Assembly: GCA_029204225.1 (NCBI GenBank)
Contig: CM055115.1
Location: 8,469,558 to 8,533,557 of the forward strand
Direction of reading: 5' to 3'
DNA length: 64,000 nt
Source of the DNA: Diphasiastrum complanatum
Lineage: Eukaryota; Streptophyta; Lycopodiopsida; Lycopodiales; Lycopodiaceae
In this document: one piece after another, positions 21,100 to 33,485 of the stretch
How positions within the stretch are numbered: the first letter of the stretch is position 1
Layout of the letters: every line of letters starts with the position of its first letter
Program-made: the position numbers and the translations under genes
The notes under the pieces: model-generated
What the model saw: only the letters and a program-made list of their open reading frames with translations
The model's database searches: none
What the model was told of the DNA's origin: nothing

Positions 21100-23702
21100 A
21101 AGACATATGCGAGAACAAATGCTCTTTATATAGCCTCGTAGATGTTCTAAATATGAAATAACCGTCTTAAGTTCCATAACCACTTCTTGGCATTGGCCCT
21201 TCGATAATCGCAAGCCTGAATCCATTGGTGAGTGAGCGAGTTTACAATTGATCAGATTGTATCTGATAAGGGTATTGTGAAGATACCGTTGCTAAGTGAT
21301 AAAGATCAGACTTCTAGCTCCGTCTCTGTGAATTTGAATGCCCAAACAGAAGTGAGCTTCGTCCAGATCGGTCATGTCAAGTTCGGAACACAACATCTGT
21401 TTAGCAAGCATCTTATTCACTTGGTCTCCCTCTGTACTAAGCTTTGCAGCACCCAATTTGGTGTCCTATAGTCAAAGTTATGATCATCTGAAGTTTTGCA
21501 ATTTTGTGAGTAAAATTGGCAAAATTTGAAATTGTTCTGATTGCATGCCAGTCATTTCCCTAATTTGTAGTACTGTGCTTGCATGGATTAGTTGCATGTT
21601 GATTCTCAGAGTGATTCTGACATGCATGAGAGATTTACAATGGATTTGAGTGGTCATACGCATGTGCTCTTACAGTTGGGTTACAAATCAATGTTAATGG
21701 ATGACAAATTCCGTAAAACTGAAGTTTACGTAGGAAAATTCCGTAATGACGTTTGTAACTGATGTAGTGTGCTTTGCATGCCAGTTTGACATTGGGGTAG
21801 TCCATCGATTATAGGCACGCTTGAGCCCGAGGCTCGAATTGTCGTATCGGAGGCAAAGGCATCGAAGGTTTGCATGGAACTTTGCATTTGCCTTTGAAAT
21901 CGTGAAATTGATCGTCGATAAAGACTGTATCCCTATTGAGTAAAATCTGCTAGGTATCGAAGTCGTATAGCTTGGTCAGATGAAGTGTATCCAGTAAGGA
22001 TGGTCTTGAGACCTCGGAAGTTGAATTTCTTCCTCGTCTCCTTCGGGATGTGCGCATAGGTGATGCATCCGAACACTCGAAGGTTCTTCATTGAAGCCTT
22101 AGATCCTGTCCAAACCTCATGTGGTGTTTTGCCTATGAGGGCCTTAGTCGAACATTTGTTTTGGACGTAGGCCGCAATGGAGACAGCTTCAACCCAGAAG
22201 CTCTGCAACAAAGATTCATGTGCCAGCATACATTTGGCTGACTCTACCAGGGTACGATTCTTCCTCTCGGCTAAGCCATTAGATTGAGGCGAATAAGGAG
22301 TGATAAACTGTTGTTCAATGCCTTGGCTCTGGCAGTACTCCTTGAATTTAGTAGAGATGTACTCTCCACCATTATTGGACCTCAGGGCTTTGATTTGTCT
22401 GCCAATTTCTTTCTCTGCATGCTCCTTGAAGATTCTGAAACAATTGAAAGCTTTTGACTTCTTCTTGATAAAGTACACTAAGCAATCCGCTAGAAACATG
22501 CTGATGGCTTGATCTAAATGGTTTCATGGCCAGTTTACAAACTAGACAAAGTAGATAATTTGACTTTCCTATCTGGATAGTCGAGATCAACAACAATAGA
22601 TTGTTTAGACATTTGTTGTACAAAAGAATAATTTAGGTGACAAAGTACTAAGAGCCTGACTAGAGGTAGAACAACAATGATTTAATCTATACAAGTATCC
22701 ATGTCTCTTTTCGAGTGCTAGGATCCTGTCTTTCCTATTAACTACTTTACACTAATCGGATTCAATTTCTACTTTATGTCCTAGATCTGTAATTCCGCTA
22801 ACAAAGATCAAATTTGTAGATAGATTTGGTACATGCAGTACATTTCAAAGTAGCTTAGATTGATCGTTTGCAAAGCTCAATCTTACTGTACCTTCACCTT
22901 TGATAGCATGTGTGCTATTGTTGCCCATGTGAACATATCATTTGGTATTGGAAGGCGTATAGGACTCGAAATAGCCAATATAGCTACTCATTTGCTGTGT
23001 GGCTCCGGAGTTCATAAACCAGGAGTTGTTGTTGGATGTTTTTTGATGGCTAGTCATTAAGGCATCATTATCCGATTCTTGAATCGACTGTGGTGCTTCT
23101 GTACCTGTATTTTTCACCTGTTTCGACTACCCCTTGCTATTGTTATTTTCTTGCAGTATGCGACAATCTTGGATCTTGTGGTTGGTTCACCGGAATATGT
23201 GTAGAACAGCTACCTCTTTGTCGGCTAGTTTGACGCTTTGTGCCTTTCTTCTTTTGCTGAGTTTAGCCTTTGTTGGTGTATAAGTCATGAGAGTCGACAC
23301 TTGAGGAACCAGAGACTTTGTTCCTTCTCCTCTCTTCCTAACACAACATTGTCATGACTCTTGAAAGAGTCAATTCAGCGTGTGTCAAGATGATCATCAC
23401 CCAACTGTCATATGAGCCTTTAAAGCTTGAAAGTAGTGTCATTACTACATTCTTGATCATCTATGACAGAACCAAAAGTGGCCATTTGCTTTAGCAGGTT
23501 CTTGAACTGGTTGATGTGATTCTATAGGGAATCTCGTTGGTCATCTCGAGCGAGAAAATGTTCTTTCTTAGATGTAGCTTGGAAGCTATGCCGCGCACAT
23601 CGTACAGAGTGCTCAAGATGTCCCAGACTTCCTTGGAGATCTGAGCTTCATACACATGGCCAATTTGAGTGTCTGATATATTGAGGATGATCAGCGCAAA
23701 GA
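21100..23702 (-). pseudogene. Copia family A element, gag to reverse transcriptase (left arm)
   Basis: Read from 23702 down, the order is gag (a degenerate run near 23400-23700), a zinc-knuckle remnant (NHKIQDCRILQ) and protease (SWFMNSGATQQMSSYIGYFE; the catalytic D of DSGAT is N). A GAG-pre-integrase region and the integrase (VYFIKKKSKAFNCFRIFKEH, QSNGLAERKNRTLVESAKCM) come next, then a reverse transcriptase tail near 21240-21400. The integrase has LRSNNGGE instead of LRSDNGGE, the same change as in the right arm. The first part of the reverse transcriptase, including YVDD, is replaced by a 390-bp foreign block at 21408-21796. RNase H is missing in both arms. The element is inactive. Confidence 0.88.
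21408..21796. repeat. 390-bp repeat replacing copia reverse transcriptase
   Basis: This is a near copy of 5383-5770. It sits exactly where the right arm has about 725 bases of reverse transcriptase (38010-38735). The left junction shares AGCA and the right junction shares GGTAGT between donor and target, so short homologies probably guided a replacement. Confidence 0.82.
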
Positions 23703-23893
23703 CTTAGAATTTGCGTTGCACAGAAATACAGATCATGCTACACAGTAACACAGATAGAAAACACTCTCCACAGAAAGCTCACATAGCAACTGTATTTCTC
23801 AAAATGAAATTACACTGTACATATAGTTGTTCACTCAGGCAACCCATGCATGATCCAAGTTGCCATTGGCGGGATGCATGTCCCATTGACTTG
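23703..23893 (-). mobile_element. Copia family E LTR fragment, inverted
   Basis: The reverse complement matches 24947-25133, the LTR of the central copia element E, through about 185 bases. It abuts the broken gag of family A at 23702. The stretch 23894-24116 that follows holds no gene I can identify and may be more of the same LTR or its neighbour. Confidence 0.75.
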
Positions 23894-24116
23894 CCTCGTG
23901 GGTAAATTTATAGGCAAAACCTTATATAATGTGCAGCTGTTATATGGAAGACTCGAGTACTGGTCACTTACGAAAAAGATGTACCCTCTTTACACATGCT
24001 CAAGAAGAAAAGTTCTGCTGCGTCAAGTGATTCTTCTGATGCAATTCATGTTATAACTTTGTTCACATACAAACTGAAGCAGCTGGGACATGGACAAGCA
24101 AAGAATGTACCCCAAA

Positions 24117-24888
24117 AAAACAATTGATGATCGATGCAACAATAAAGACTGGTCATTTTCTTTTCAACATCGAGTGCGAATTTTTGTATAGATTACAACA
24201 ACGATATCGTATCCATTTGCACAGTCCCAAATCTTCATATTCAAACTTTTATAGATTTTTGGAAGGAGCACATTACAACAATTCATCTACATTTGGAGGA
24301 CCTGCTCAATCTGAGGATGAGGACATGTGATAACATGGCATGATCTACTTGCCTCTTATTTCGATCTACATAATGCAAAATAATTATTTCTTATGATAGT
24401 TTGTTTGTTGTTTAAAAAAGAATGAGCTTAGAATAGATTAAGTGTATTTTGATACCAGGTCGAAGATCAAATCGATCCATGGTCGATTTTCATTTCGACC
24501 CAGAGTCCATATGTTATTATGATCCTTGTCAAAAGTGGTTATGGAACTTAAGACGGATATTTCATAGTTAGAACAGCCACGAGGCTATATAAAGAGCATT
24601 TGTTCTTGCATATTTCTTTGAAATGGAATGAAGTGAAGTTAGTGAGTTAGTCTATTTTCATTCTCAAGTCACTGATAGTTATTAGTATCGCTTAGACTAA
24701 TATCCACCTGGATTTCCAAGGGAAAGCCAGTGCTATCATGGACAAGCTTGATGGAGCCAATTACCATATGTAGAAATTTAAGATGAGAACTGTGCTAATG
24801 ACTAAGGAATTGTATGACGTTGTTATAGGTGCAGAGGTAAGAAACAAAGCTGACGATGTTGCAATATCTCGATGGAAGCTGAAGGTCC
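24117..24888 (+). mobile_element. Copia family A leader and gag start, flipped piece
   Basis: This holds the shared leader (TGTGATAACATGG at about 24327, CTATATAAAG near 24583) and the first gag codons up to RWKLK at 24888. The next gag codons are found on the other strand starting at 23702. The two halves of one gag thus point at each other across element E sequence, which fits a local inversion. Confidence 0.75.
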
Positions 24889-25135
24889 TTTGAGTTAGAA
24901 TTAAAGTAGAATCACTGTTTTACTGTACTGTGGGTCCTATCAGTGGATGGGACATGCCTCCCGCCAACGGCAACCTGGCTCTTGCATGGGTTGCCTGAGT
25001 GAACAACTATATGTACAGTGTAATTTCATTTTGAGAAATACAGTTGCTATGTGAGCTTGCTATGGAGAGTGTTTTCTGTCTGTGTTACTGTGTAGCATGA
25101 TCTGTGTTCCTGTTCAATGCAAATTCTAAGACGGA
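24889..25135 (+). mobile_element. Copia family E, 5' LTR (partial bounds)
   Basis: This sequence precedes the E gag leader, and about 185 bases of it are present in inverted orientation at 23703. The end lies near AATTCTAAG. I found no exact tRNA-iMet primer site after it, so the LTR end is approximate. Confidence 0.5.
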
Positions 25136-26200
25136 AATAGAACCACTGGTGCAGGGTTTCTAGTTTCTAGAGGCTTGCTAAGCTTAGCAGAGGGACTATT
25201 AGCCTGTGCATAGCATCAAACAGGGAAAAATTTGGTGAAAATTTGACAATTTTGAAGCCAGCTGAAAATTGAAACCGGGTTTGGGGTTACGATTTTTATA
25301 CATAACTGGTGATTTCTTCATTGTTTGTGCACCATTTTGGGTGTCGTAAGGACAGGAAGAAAGCTAATCACATTGTCAACCAGCCATGGAGAGATTCTGA
25401 GGTTTATGTCAGAGATTTGTCTCCAGACAATTAACCTAGCAGATTTGCGGTAAAAGGTGAAAAAAAAACCACTTTGTCAAGTTGAGCTAAAATCACCGTT
25501 TCTCCACGGAATTTCTTGAGTGAACACTCTACAGACTTGGAATTAGTAGGGCGACCCTGCTCCAGGCCTCAGATCGTTCTCAAATTGATCCAGAGGCGAG
25601 TTAGATCAAACAAAAATGAGTGTGGGGAGGCGCGGCCGTAGACAGGGAGGTCGAGACTGTTCGCGCATGGAACCAGGGTGAGAGCATAGCGTTTCTAAGT
25701 GGATAGTGTCTACAAGACTCTCCATTGGTGCACAGAAGTGTTCAGATCCGTTGGATAGAGGAGTTACAAGATCGACGGCTCAGATTGTGCTACCTAGAAG
25801 GGATATCCACAGTTGGATCAGATTTAGACATTGGATGGAGTCTGAAGGGTTGTTGAAGAGGGCCCTGAAGAAGTGAAGTGCATTTTAGCCTTCAACTTCA
25901 TTAAAAATTTTCATACTGAAATTGGAGATGGGTCTCTTCACAAGTGAAGAGTGGAGTTTCTTCAAGGTGAAGAAACAGTTCAAAAACTAGAAAAGTCCCT
26001 ATTTTTGGGTCCTTTGCCTGTTTTGACCCAAACGAAAGGCTATAACCTCCAAACGAAGGGCACCCAGACTGTACCTACAAGTACGGTACAGCAAAACAGA
26101 GTGATTACAGCGGAGAAAGTATTCGGAGTATGCCAGAAGTGCAGGTCATTATTTTCAACTTCTCACATCATTGTTGGCCTTGACATACTGTTTTTAGCCT
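25136..26200 (+). other. Copia family E untranslated leader
   Basis: This is a long leader without a conserved frame. Its middle (about 25440-25620) occurs in inverted orientation at 50415-50585, proving that a second copy of family E exists in the window. Confidence 0.55.
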
Positions 26201-27849
26201 ATGGCAGAAGTTTTAAGCAGTTTTGCGATGGCAAACATGGGAGAGGCCATTTTGAGTGAAAGTAGCAAATTGGACGGGATTTCTAACTATGCAGTGTGGA
26301 AATTCAAAATGGAAAACATATTGATGGAGAAAGACGTGTGGGAAGTCGTCACAGGTGATGAGAGAAGGCCGCCAAATGAAGCAAATATCAAAGTGTTCGA
26401 CAAAAAGATGAGGAAAGCTTTGACCTTCATTAACTTGTCAGTGAAAGATCACATCATTACCCACATTTGTGATGTTGTGACACCCAGATAGGCATGGGAT
26501 GTGCTAAAGGAGTAGTTTGAGATGTCAAATCCGTCAAGAATCATGTTTCTGAAGTCAAAGTTGAATAGTGCCCGCATGGAGCAAGGAGAGAACATTCAGA
26601 TGTACATGATCATAATCAAGACAATGAGAGATGAACTGCATTCTATTGGTGAGCGCATACGTGACGTGGAGCTGGTGCACAATGCATTGTGTGGTATTGC
26701 AGAACCCTATCAGATGTTTGTGAGCGGAATAGCATCAACAGAAAGATTGCCAACCTTTGACGAGCTCACAGAAATCTTGATGTAGGAAGAGCAACGACGA
26801 GAAATGGTGAAAGCTAGACGTCAAAACACTGACGATCAGGCACTTGCGACACGCCAAAAACAAGGCAAGGGCAAGTGCAAGAAGAAGTCTAAGCAGCAAT
26901 TTTCCAAGTCTCAAGAGGACGAGGGATCTTCCAGTAAAACTAAGAAGAAAGGCAAGTGCTTCCATTGTGGTAAAAAGGGCCATTGGAAGAGTGAATGTCA
27001 CAAATTCTTGGCGGTACAAGTCAAGGGGAAACCAAAACAAGCAGGTAACCTTGTCGATGAGGGTGAGATTGAAGACTCTAGCATCTTCATATCTGCATTG
27101 TCATCTAATCAAGATGATCAAGCATGGTATATTGACTTGGGAGCCACAAGACACATGACAGGTAACAAGAATTGGTTCAGTAGTTTGAAGGTGTCGGATA
27201 ATGGAACATCTGTTTCACAAGCAAATGGTGAGGTGTGCAAGATCAAGGGAATAGGCACCGTTTCAATCCAACTACTTGATGGCAAAAGCAGGATGATCAG
27301 GGGGGTACTTTACATACCAGGTGTGAAGAAAAATCTACTTTCTGTTGGAGTCATTACTGATCAAAAGTTGAAAGTGGAGTTCGCCCATGATCGTTGCTTT
27401 GTGAGGGATGTGAACCAAAAGTTCAAAGTTATTGTGGATGGAGTCAGAGAGCCCAATACAAAATTGTACAGGTTGAATGCTACAATTAAGGGGCAACACG
27501 GACTTGTATCGTCCATTCCATCACAAACTGAGTTGTGGCATAAGAGGCTTGGTCACTTGAACTTGGGAAGCCTCAGTTTGATGAGAAAATTGGAGATGGT
27601 AACAGGATTGCCTACCATAGAAGATCACTTGAAATCGATGTGCGAAAATCCACACAGATTTATGCGGGCCTATGAGGACCATGTCCTTAGGTAAAGCCTT
27701 CTATTTCATGACCTTTATTGATGATATGTCACATAAGACGTGGATCTACTTCTTGAAGAAGAAATCAAATGCATTTGATAACTTCAAGAGCTTCAAAGCA
27801 TTGGTCGAAAATCAAACAGGTAGGAAGATCAAAGTTCTAAGATCAGATA
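26201..27849 (+). pseudogene. Copia family E gag-protease-integrase, three amber stops
   Basis: One frame runs from about 26231 to 27694. Gag shows SSKLDGISNYAVWKFKMENI and later MRDELHSIGERIRDVELVHN. The zinc knuckle CFHCGKKGHWKSEC is intact. The protease site reads WYIDLGATRHMTG, with DLG in place of the usual DSG. Next come LYIPGVKKNLLSVGV and the GAG-pre-integrase motif LWHKRLGHLNLGSL. Three in-frame TAG codons at 26489, 26513 and 26783 break gag. Near 27665 a small deletion changes frame, and the integrase starts (FYFMTFIDDMSHKTWIYFLK) up to KVLRSD. The element is cut at 27849 by family A leader; the integrase end, reverse transcriptase and 3' LTR are missing. Confidence 0.9.
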
Positions 27850-29757
27850 GTGTCCCAAATTTTCATATTCAAACTTTAATAGATTTTTGGAAGGAGCACA
27901 TTACAACAATTCATCTACATTTGGAGGACTTGCTTAATCTAAGGATGAGGACATGTGATAAAAAGAATGAGCTTAGAATAGGTTAAGTGTATTCCGATAC
28001 CAGGTCAAAGATCAAATCGATCCATGGTCGATTTTCATTTCGACCTAGAGTCCATATGTTATTATGATCCTTTTCAAAAGTGGTTATGGAACTTAAGATG
28101 ACTATTTCATATTTAGAACAACTACTAGGCTATATAAAGAGCATTTGTTCTTGCATATTTCTTTGAAATGGAATGAAGTGAAGTTAGTGAGTTAGTCTAT
28201 TATCATTCTCAATTCACTGATAGTTATTACTATCGCTTAGACTAATATCCACCTGGATTTCCAAGGGAAAGCCAGTCCTATCATGGACAAGCTTGATGGA
28301 GCCAATCACCATCTAAAAAATTTAAGATGAGAACTGTGCTAATGGCTAAGAAATTTTATGACGTTGTTATAGGTGTAGAGGTAAGAAACGAAGCTGACGA
28401 TGCTGCAATCTCTCGATGGAAGCTGAAGGATGGCAAAGCCTTTGTGCTGATCATCCTCAATATATCAGACACTCAAATCAGCCATGTGTATGAAGCTCAT
28501 ATCTCCAAGGAATTCTGGGACATCTTGAGCACTCTATACGATGTGTGAGACGTAGCTTCCAAGCTACATCTAAGAAAGAACATTTTCTCCCTCAAGATGA
28601 CCAACGAAGATTCCCTACAGAATCACATTAACCAGTTCAAGAACCTGCTAAAGCAAATGGCCACTTTTGGATTTGTCATAGATGATCAAGATGTAGTAAT
28701 GACACTACTTTCAAGCTTTCCAAGCTCATACGACAGCTGGGTGATGATCATCTTGACACACCCTGAATTGACTCTTTCAAGAGTCATGACAATGTTGTTT
28801 TAGGAAGAGAGCAGAAGGAACAAAGTCTCTGGTTCCTCAAGTGTCGACTCTCATGTCTTATGCACCAACAAAGGCTCGACTAAGCAAAAGAAGAAAGGCC
28901 CAAAGCAACCAAAGCTAAATCATGAACCGACACAGCGTCAAGAGCAGTCAAACTAGCCGACAAAGAATTAGCTGTTCTACACATATTCCGATGAACCAAC
29001 CACAAGATCCAAGATTGTCGCATACTACAAGAAAAGAACAACAACAAGGGGCAGTCGAAACAAGTGGCATATGCAGGTACAGAAGCACCACAGTCGATTC
29101 AATAATCAGATAATGATGCCTTAATGACTAGCCATTAAAGAACATCCGACGACAACTCCTGGTTTCTAAACTCTAGAGCCACACAACACATGACTAGGCA
29201 TATTGGCTATTTTGAGTCCTATACGCCTTCCAATACCAAACGATATGTTCACCTAGGCAACAATAGCACACAGGCTATCAAAGGTGAAGGTATAGTAAGA
29301 TCGAGCTTTGCAAATGATCAATCTAAGCTACTTTGAAATGTAGTGCATCTACCAAATCTATCTACAAATTCGCTCTTTGGTAGCAGAATTACAGATCTAG
29401 GGCATAAAATAGAATTTGAATCTGATGAGTGTAAAGTAGTTGATAAGGAAGACAGGATCCTAGCACTCGGAAAGAGACATGGATACTTGTATAGATTAAG
29501 TCATTGTTGTTCTACCTCTAGTCATGCTCTTATTACTTCTATTCAAAGAACTAACAGATCACTTTGGCATTATAGACTTTGTCACCTAAATTATTCTTTT
29601 GTACAACAAATGTCTAAACAATCTATTGTTGTTGATCTTGACTATCCAGATAGGAAAGTCAAATTATTTACTTGTCAAGACTGTCTAGTCTGTAAACTGG
29701 CCATGAAACCATTTAGATCAAGCCATCAGCATGTTTCTAGTGGATTGCTTGGTGTAC
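27850..29757 (+). pseudogene. Copia family A, 5' half of interrupted element
   Basis: A leader with CTATATAAAG near 28132 is followed by gag (IDDQDVVMTLLSSFPSSYDS, HPELTLSRVMTMLF) broken by several stops. A protease remnant (NSRATQHMTRHIGYFE, D and G both changed) follows, then a better preserved segment at 29343-29757: FGSRITDLGHKIEFESDECK, then the GAG-pre-integrase SLWHYRLCHLNYSFVQQMSK. It stops at the first integrase codons, at TGTAC (29753-29757). The continuation is at 37359, so 27850-29757 and 37359-39085 are halves of one element split by element X. Confidence 0.88.
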
Positions 29758-31316
29758 TGTTTGTGGGGAAAAAGACCTCTTTTTCAAACTATTTTCGACG
29801 AAAAATCGTCGCCGTGCGCTATTACGTTGACGCAGAACTGCCTAAAAATGACGCATAAATGGCCCATAATGGCCAGTTGCACTGCTATTAAAATACTATT
29901 CATTTGTTAATTTATGTTGTATGAAAATGTCATTTATGCGGCCTATGCCCCTAGTTTTCGGGTTTGTCGGGACTAGGAGGTGCCAAGTATTTTCGTAGTA
30001 CTAGTTATTAAAAACTTGGCCGTGAGCCCATAAAAACTGAAATCATAAATAGGACCCAACTTGACTTTGAAATTGCAAGTTGAGGCCAAGCTAGGTGCTA
30101 AAAACGGAATTTGGGCCAGTGCCCTATTTTTAGAGTCAGTTTTTGAAAAGTCATAAGGAGGTGCCCCATTTCTTGAAGGGGTGCACCTCCAGACCATTGA
30201 GCCCCTACGTATAGGGAGGCGTGTGGGACAACATACCATTGTTCATTGTCATCTTCTTGGAGAGAGAGAGAGAGAGAGAAGCTTGGAGAGAAAGGGAAGG
30301 AGTAGAAGTTGTTGTGCTTGGTGCCTCCCATCTCTTCCAGTTCCTATTTGTGCTCAATCCACAGAGACAAGGAGGAGGAAAGGAGAAGAGGCTGATCTGC
30401 CTGGTGCCTTCCACTCTAATTTCTTTGTTGGATCTTTACTCTAAATTCTGTTCATTTTCATTGCTATTGATCTGTTTTCCAGCCTTTAGCATTGTGCTAC
30501 CATTGTTTGTGGATTTGTGAATTGTTTTTTCTGCCATCTCTAACATTTGGTTGCAGATCTTGGAAGGGTGTAGATTGCACTGGCATTAATCTTGTAGATT
30601 GTTGTCATTAATCTTGTGTCTGTAGAGCTTGCAATTGTGGAAAGCTTTGTTGTTACATTCACAAGGTTCTGTGACTTATTTAAAGATTGTTTGTTATCCA
30701 AGAAGGCAGTCATTGCCTTGTTTATTGCTGATCACTAAGGCTTTCAAAGCTTTGTCAGTAGTTTTGAGGGAAGCCCAATGAACAGAGCCTATTCATTGCT
30801 AGTTTTCTGAGAAGTCATTGATTTGTTTGGGATCCAATACCCCATGGGCCTGTCAAAAAGCAGAGTACATATCTCTAGTTTTGCTTGAGGCCATTTTTAT
30901 GCCTGTCAAAATCATTGGATATTTCCCTATCTTGTTTACCCTTAAGAAAAAAAAACACACAGGCATAGAGCCCTGAGGGCCTGAATGTTTGAAAGAGCTC
31001 TGCTTGTTAATGCCTCTAGAAGCCAACTGTGTGCAGTTTCTTTTCAAGGAATGAAGAATCTAGGTACTTGAAACCCATCATTCTTTTGGAATCTATCTTG
31101 CAGTCTATAGAGGTACTTCTTTCCTTCCTGCCAATGGTGAATGCATTCAATGCATTACTTTCATGTGCCTTTTGAAGATGGCCTACATATTGTGAGAGTA
31201 TCAGTCTTTGAAGACAACGATGTGTTACTGAGCCACTTTCTGCTCTTCCATCTCTTCATCGTTGCCCTGCTGTGGCTGGTTCCTTCTCCTTGTCTATGTC
31301 GTGGCTCGTTAGATAG

Positions 31317-32518
31317 TGTAGCGCAGGCATCCCAAAGGGAGCCAGGAACCACGACTTAGCTTCCCAGCCTTCAACTCTTGCCATCCAAACCCACTTGTCA
31401 TACAAGCAGCCAACACGCCAACAACGATCAGACTTAACCAACTTGAAGTTCCGAAAACCAACATTGAGATCCAACCTGGCGCCATGCCAGATCGAGGGTC
31501 CCGATGTGGGTGACTTCCCTCCAAGCAAGCCGCCCGACATACATCAAACTTAACCAACTCGAAGCTTCGTTACAAACGAGTAACATCCAATCCAAGCAAG
31601 CGGTCTGACTTACATCAGACTTAACCAACTGAAAGCTTTGTCACGAGTGCTGGAAGCCAACTTGGTGCCACGCCAGACTGGACAGCCATAAACAAGTAAC
31701 TTCCACCCAAGCAAGACATCCAACTTAGCCGATAGGTTAGATCCCATTCCCCAAGAGCATAACCCATTCATGTTCATCCAAGGAACACTCAGAACCACAA
31801 GCCCCAACGGATATGGAGACAACCAGTTCCTGGACTAAATGGTCCTGACAGCATACCGCTAGCACCGCGGACCAAATGGTCCCGACGGCATACCGCCGGC
31901 GTCCCGGGATATGACCCTCAGCTATGTGCCAATTTAAAAATTTTGAAGCAGCCTTACAACTGGCGCTTTTACCGAATATTGAAACCCAGAAGGTAATCAA
32001 AGTCAGTTTGAGAAAAATCCCACTTTATTGATAAATCTGAGAAGGTTACATTTCAAGTGTGTGACCCACCCTAGTCTTCGGGGAGCTGGCATGCCAAGGC
32101 GAGTGCCAGGACAACATTCTAGCAAGCGAGGCTGAGACTTGCTTGGAGCTCGTCCTGAGTCGCAACCCGCACTCCCCTATCGTATTGATGGGATTTGGCA
32201 CCCCCCCTCATACCAAGCACTCTACCCAGGTTGGTAAAGCACATTTTTCTCTTTCTATATTTTATTGATCCCCAGGCTTCCTTTAATCATGCCTAGATCG
32301 TGTGAGGTGATTGCACATCGATCTGAGCTCTCTGGACTTCGCTAGAACTGATCAAAGATTTTCAGCCATAGGAACTTGGCGCCGGCTGGATTTTGGTCAC
32401 AGTAGCGCTGGGAGCGGCGCCGACGCGCGCCGGGAGCAGTAGGGGAGCTGCTGGTGCCGGGGACAATGCTGGCGCCAGTGGCGCCGGAAGTAAAGCTTGT
32501 AAAGGTAGCTTTACAACA
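31317..32518 (-). repeat. Element Y 3' LTR
   Basis: It begins (minus strand) TGTTGTAAAGC and ends GCGCTACA. It lacks about 20 bases in a CT-rich stretch that the other LTR has duplicated (36060-36082). A GGCGCC-rich segment at 32369-32490 differs strongly between the two LTRs. Confidence 0.92.
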
Positions 32519-32531
32519 TCCACCCCACCTT
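32519..32531 (-). promoter_or_regulatory. Element Y polypurine tract
   Basis: On the minus strand AAGGTGGGGTGGA immediately precedes the 3' LTR; this is where plus-strand DNA synthesis would start. Confidence 0.85.
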
Positions 32532-33104
32532 TATAAAATCTGATGTCCTCATCAGATGTCAAATTAAAGTAAAGGTGTCTCCCAATTAAAAATAACTATA
32601 CATCTAAGCTACTTGGCACAGTACTCAATTTACTGGCCACTTTTTATTAACATTGAAGCTGGCACACCACAAGTTGGAGGCTCAGATCTTTGTACTGAGA
32701 AATTACATAGCTTAAAATATCTCTTTGTCTGAGAAAAGTGTAGATTTTATATCGCTTTCGTAAAATCCAAGAACCTTATTAACTGGTGACAGAGGCCTTT
32801 CTTTGAAATGTTCACCCCTGTCGCTTCTGACTTTCGACTTTGGAACTCCTTTGAGCTCCTGATTTGTCCTTGATGCACTTTGTGTTGAGCTCCCTGAGAT
32901 CCAGATTTGATCAGTTCCGCACATGTATCAAGGCTCCCTGAGCCAAAGGATTTATCGTTTGATTGCCCACTTTATGGTCCACTCCATGCCTTGTTACTTC
33001 TGCACCTTGATTTCTCTCCTTGTCCCAGCCTGATCTTGATACATTTCCTTCTTGGCTCTTTAAGGTAGGCAAAGATTGAGTACTCCGCAATGCACCTCTC
33101 ACTT

Positions 33105-33485
33105 AGCTTGAAGTAGCTCTTTGAATAAGCCCAAATGTAACCATTGACCTCGTGGAAAGCCCAAGGGTCGCACCAGTTTGATCCGCATACGAACTATCTC
33201 TTCGCGTTTTGTTTGAAGCACCATGTCCATCACGCAAAACTTGACTTTCACAATTCCATCACTGGTCAGTTGCCTCACAGTCAAAACAAGAAGTGTACAT
33301 CGAGCTTGGCTTCAAGTAGCTCTCTTTGAATCAAACACATGCACCCAGAGTTTGCACTAGTCCGATCTCAATACGAACTGTCCCTTAGCGTTCGTTCGAA
33401 ATACCAAGTCTCTCATGCAAGACTCAACTTTCACAGTTCCTTCATTGATCAGCTGCCTTACATGTGACACAAGCCATTGTACTCA
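33105..33485. repeat. 190-bp tandem dimer inside element Y
   Basis: Two diverged units share GAAGTAGCTCTTTGAAT-like starts, a GATC(C/T)(G/C)(A/C)ATACGAACT core, and endings near CAGTTGCCT / CAGCTGCCT. Neither unit encodes anything I recognise. Confidence 0.65.

Larger units (their letters stand above)
18385..23702. repeat. Left arm of large inverted duplication
   Basis: The reverse complement of this arm matches 37359-41770 and, across an insertion, 28430-29757 in the right arm. Coordinates of matching points sum to about 60115-60155 along the outer part. From outside to centre the arm holds the BYPASS1-like gene, its promoter region and a copia element. The outer edge is near 18385 here and 41770 on the right. 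Both arms share the same deletion joining copia reverse transcriptase to leader, so they derive from one already damaged copy. Confidence 0.9.

Noticed and set aside
30820-31060. RNase H remnant in element X (KAEYISLVLLEA in one frame)
   Set aside because: The match is a single short motif without the surrounding conserved residues; chance is more likely.
31141-32000. Tryptophan- and glycine-rich small frames in both Y LTRs
   Set aside because: Frames in LTR DNA without codon conservation between the two copies; they are shadows.
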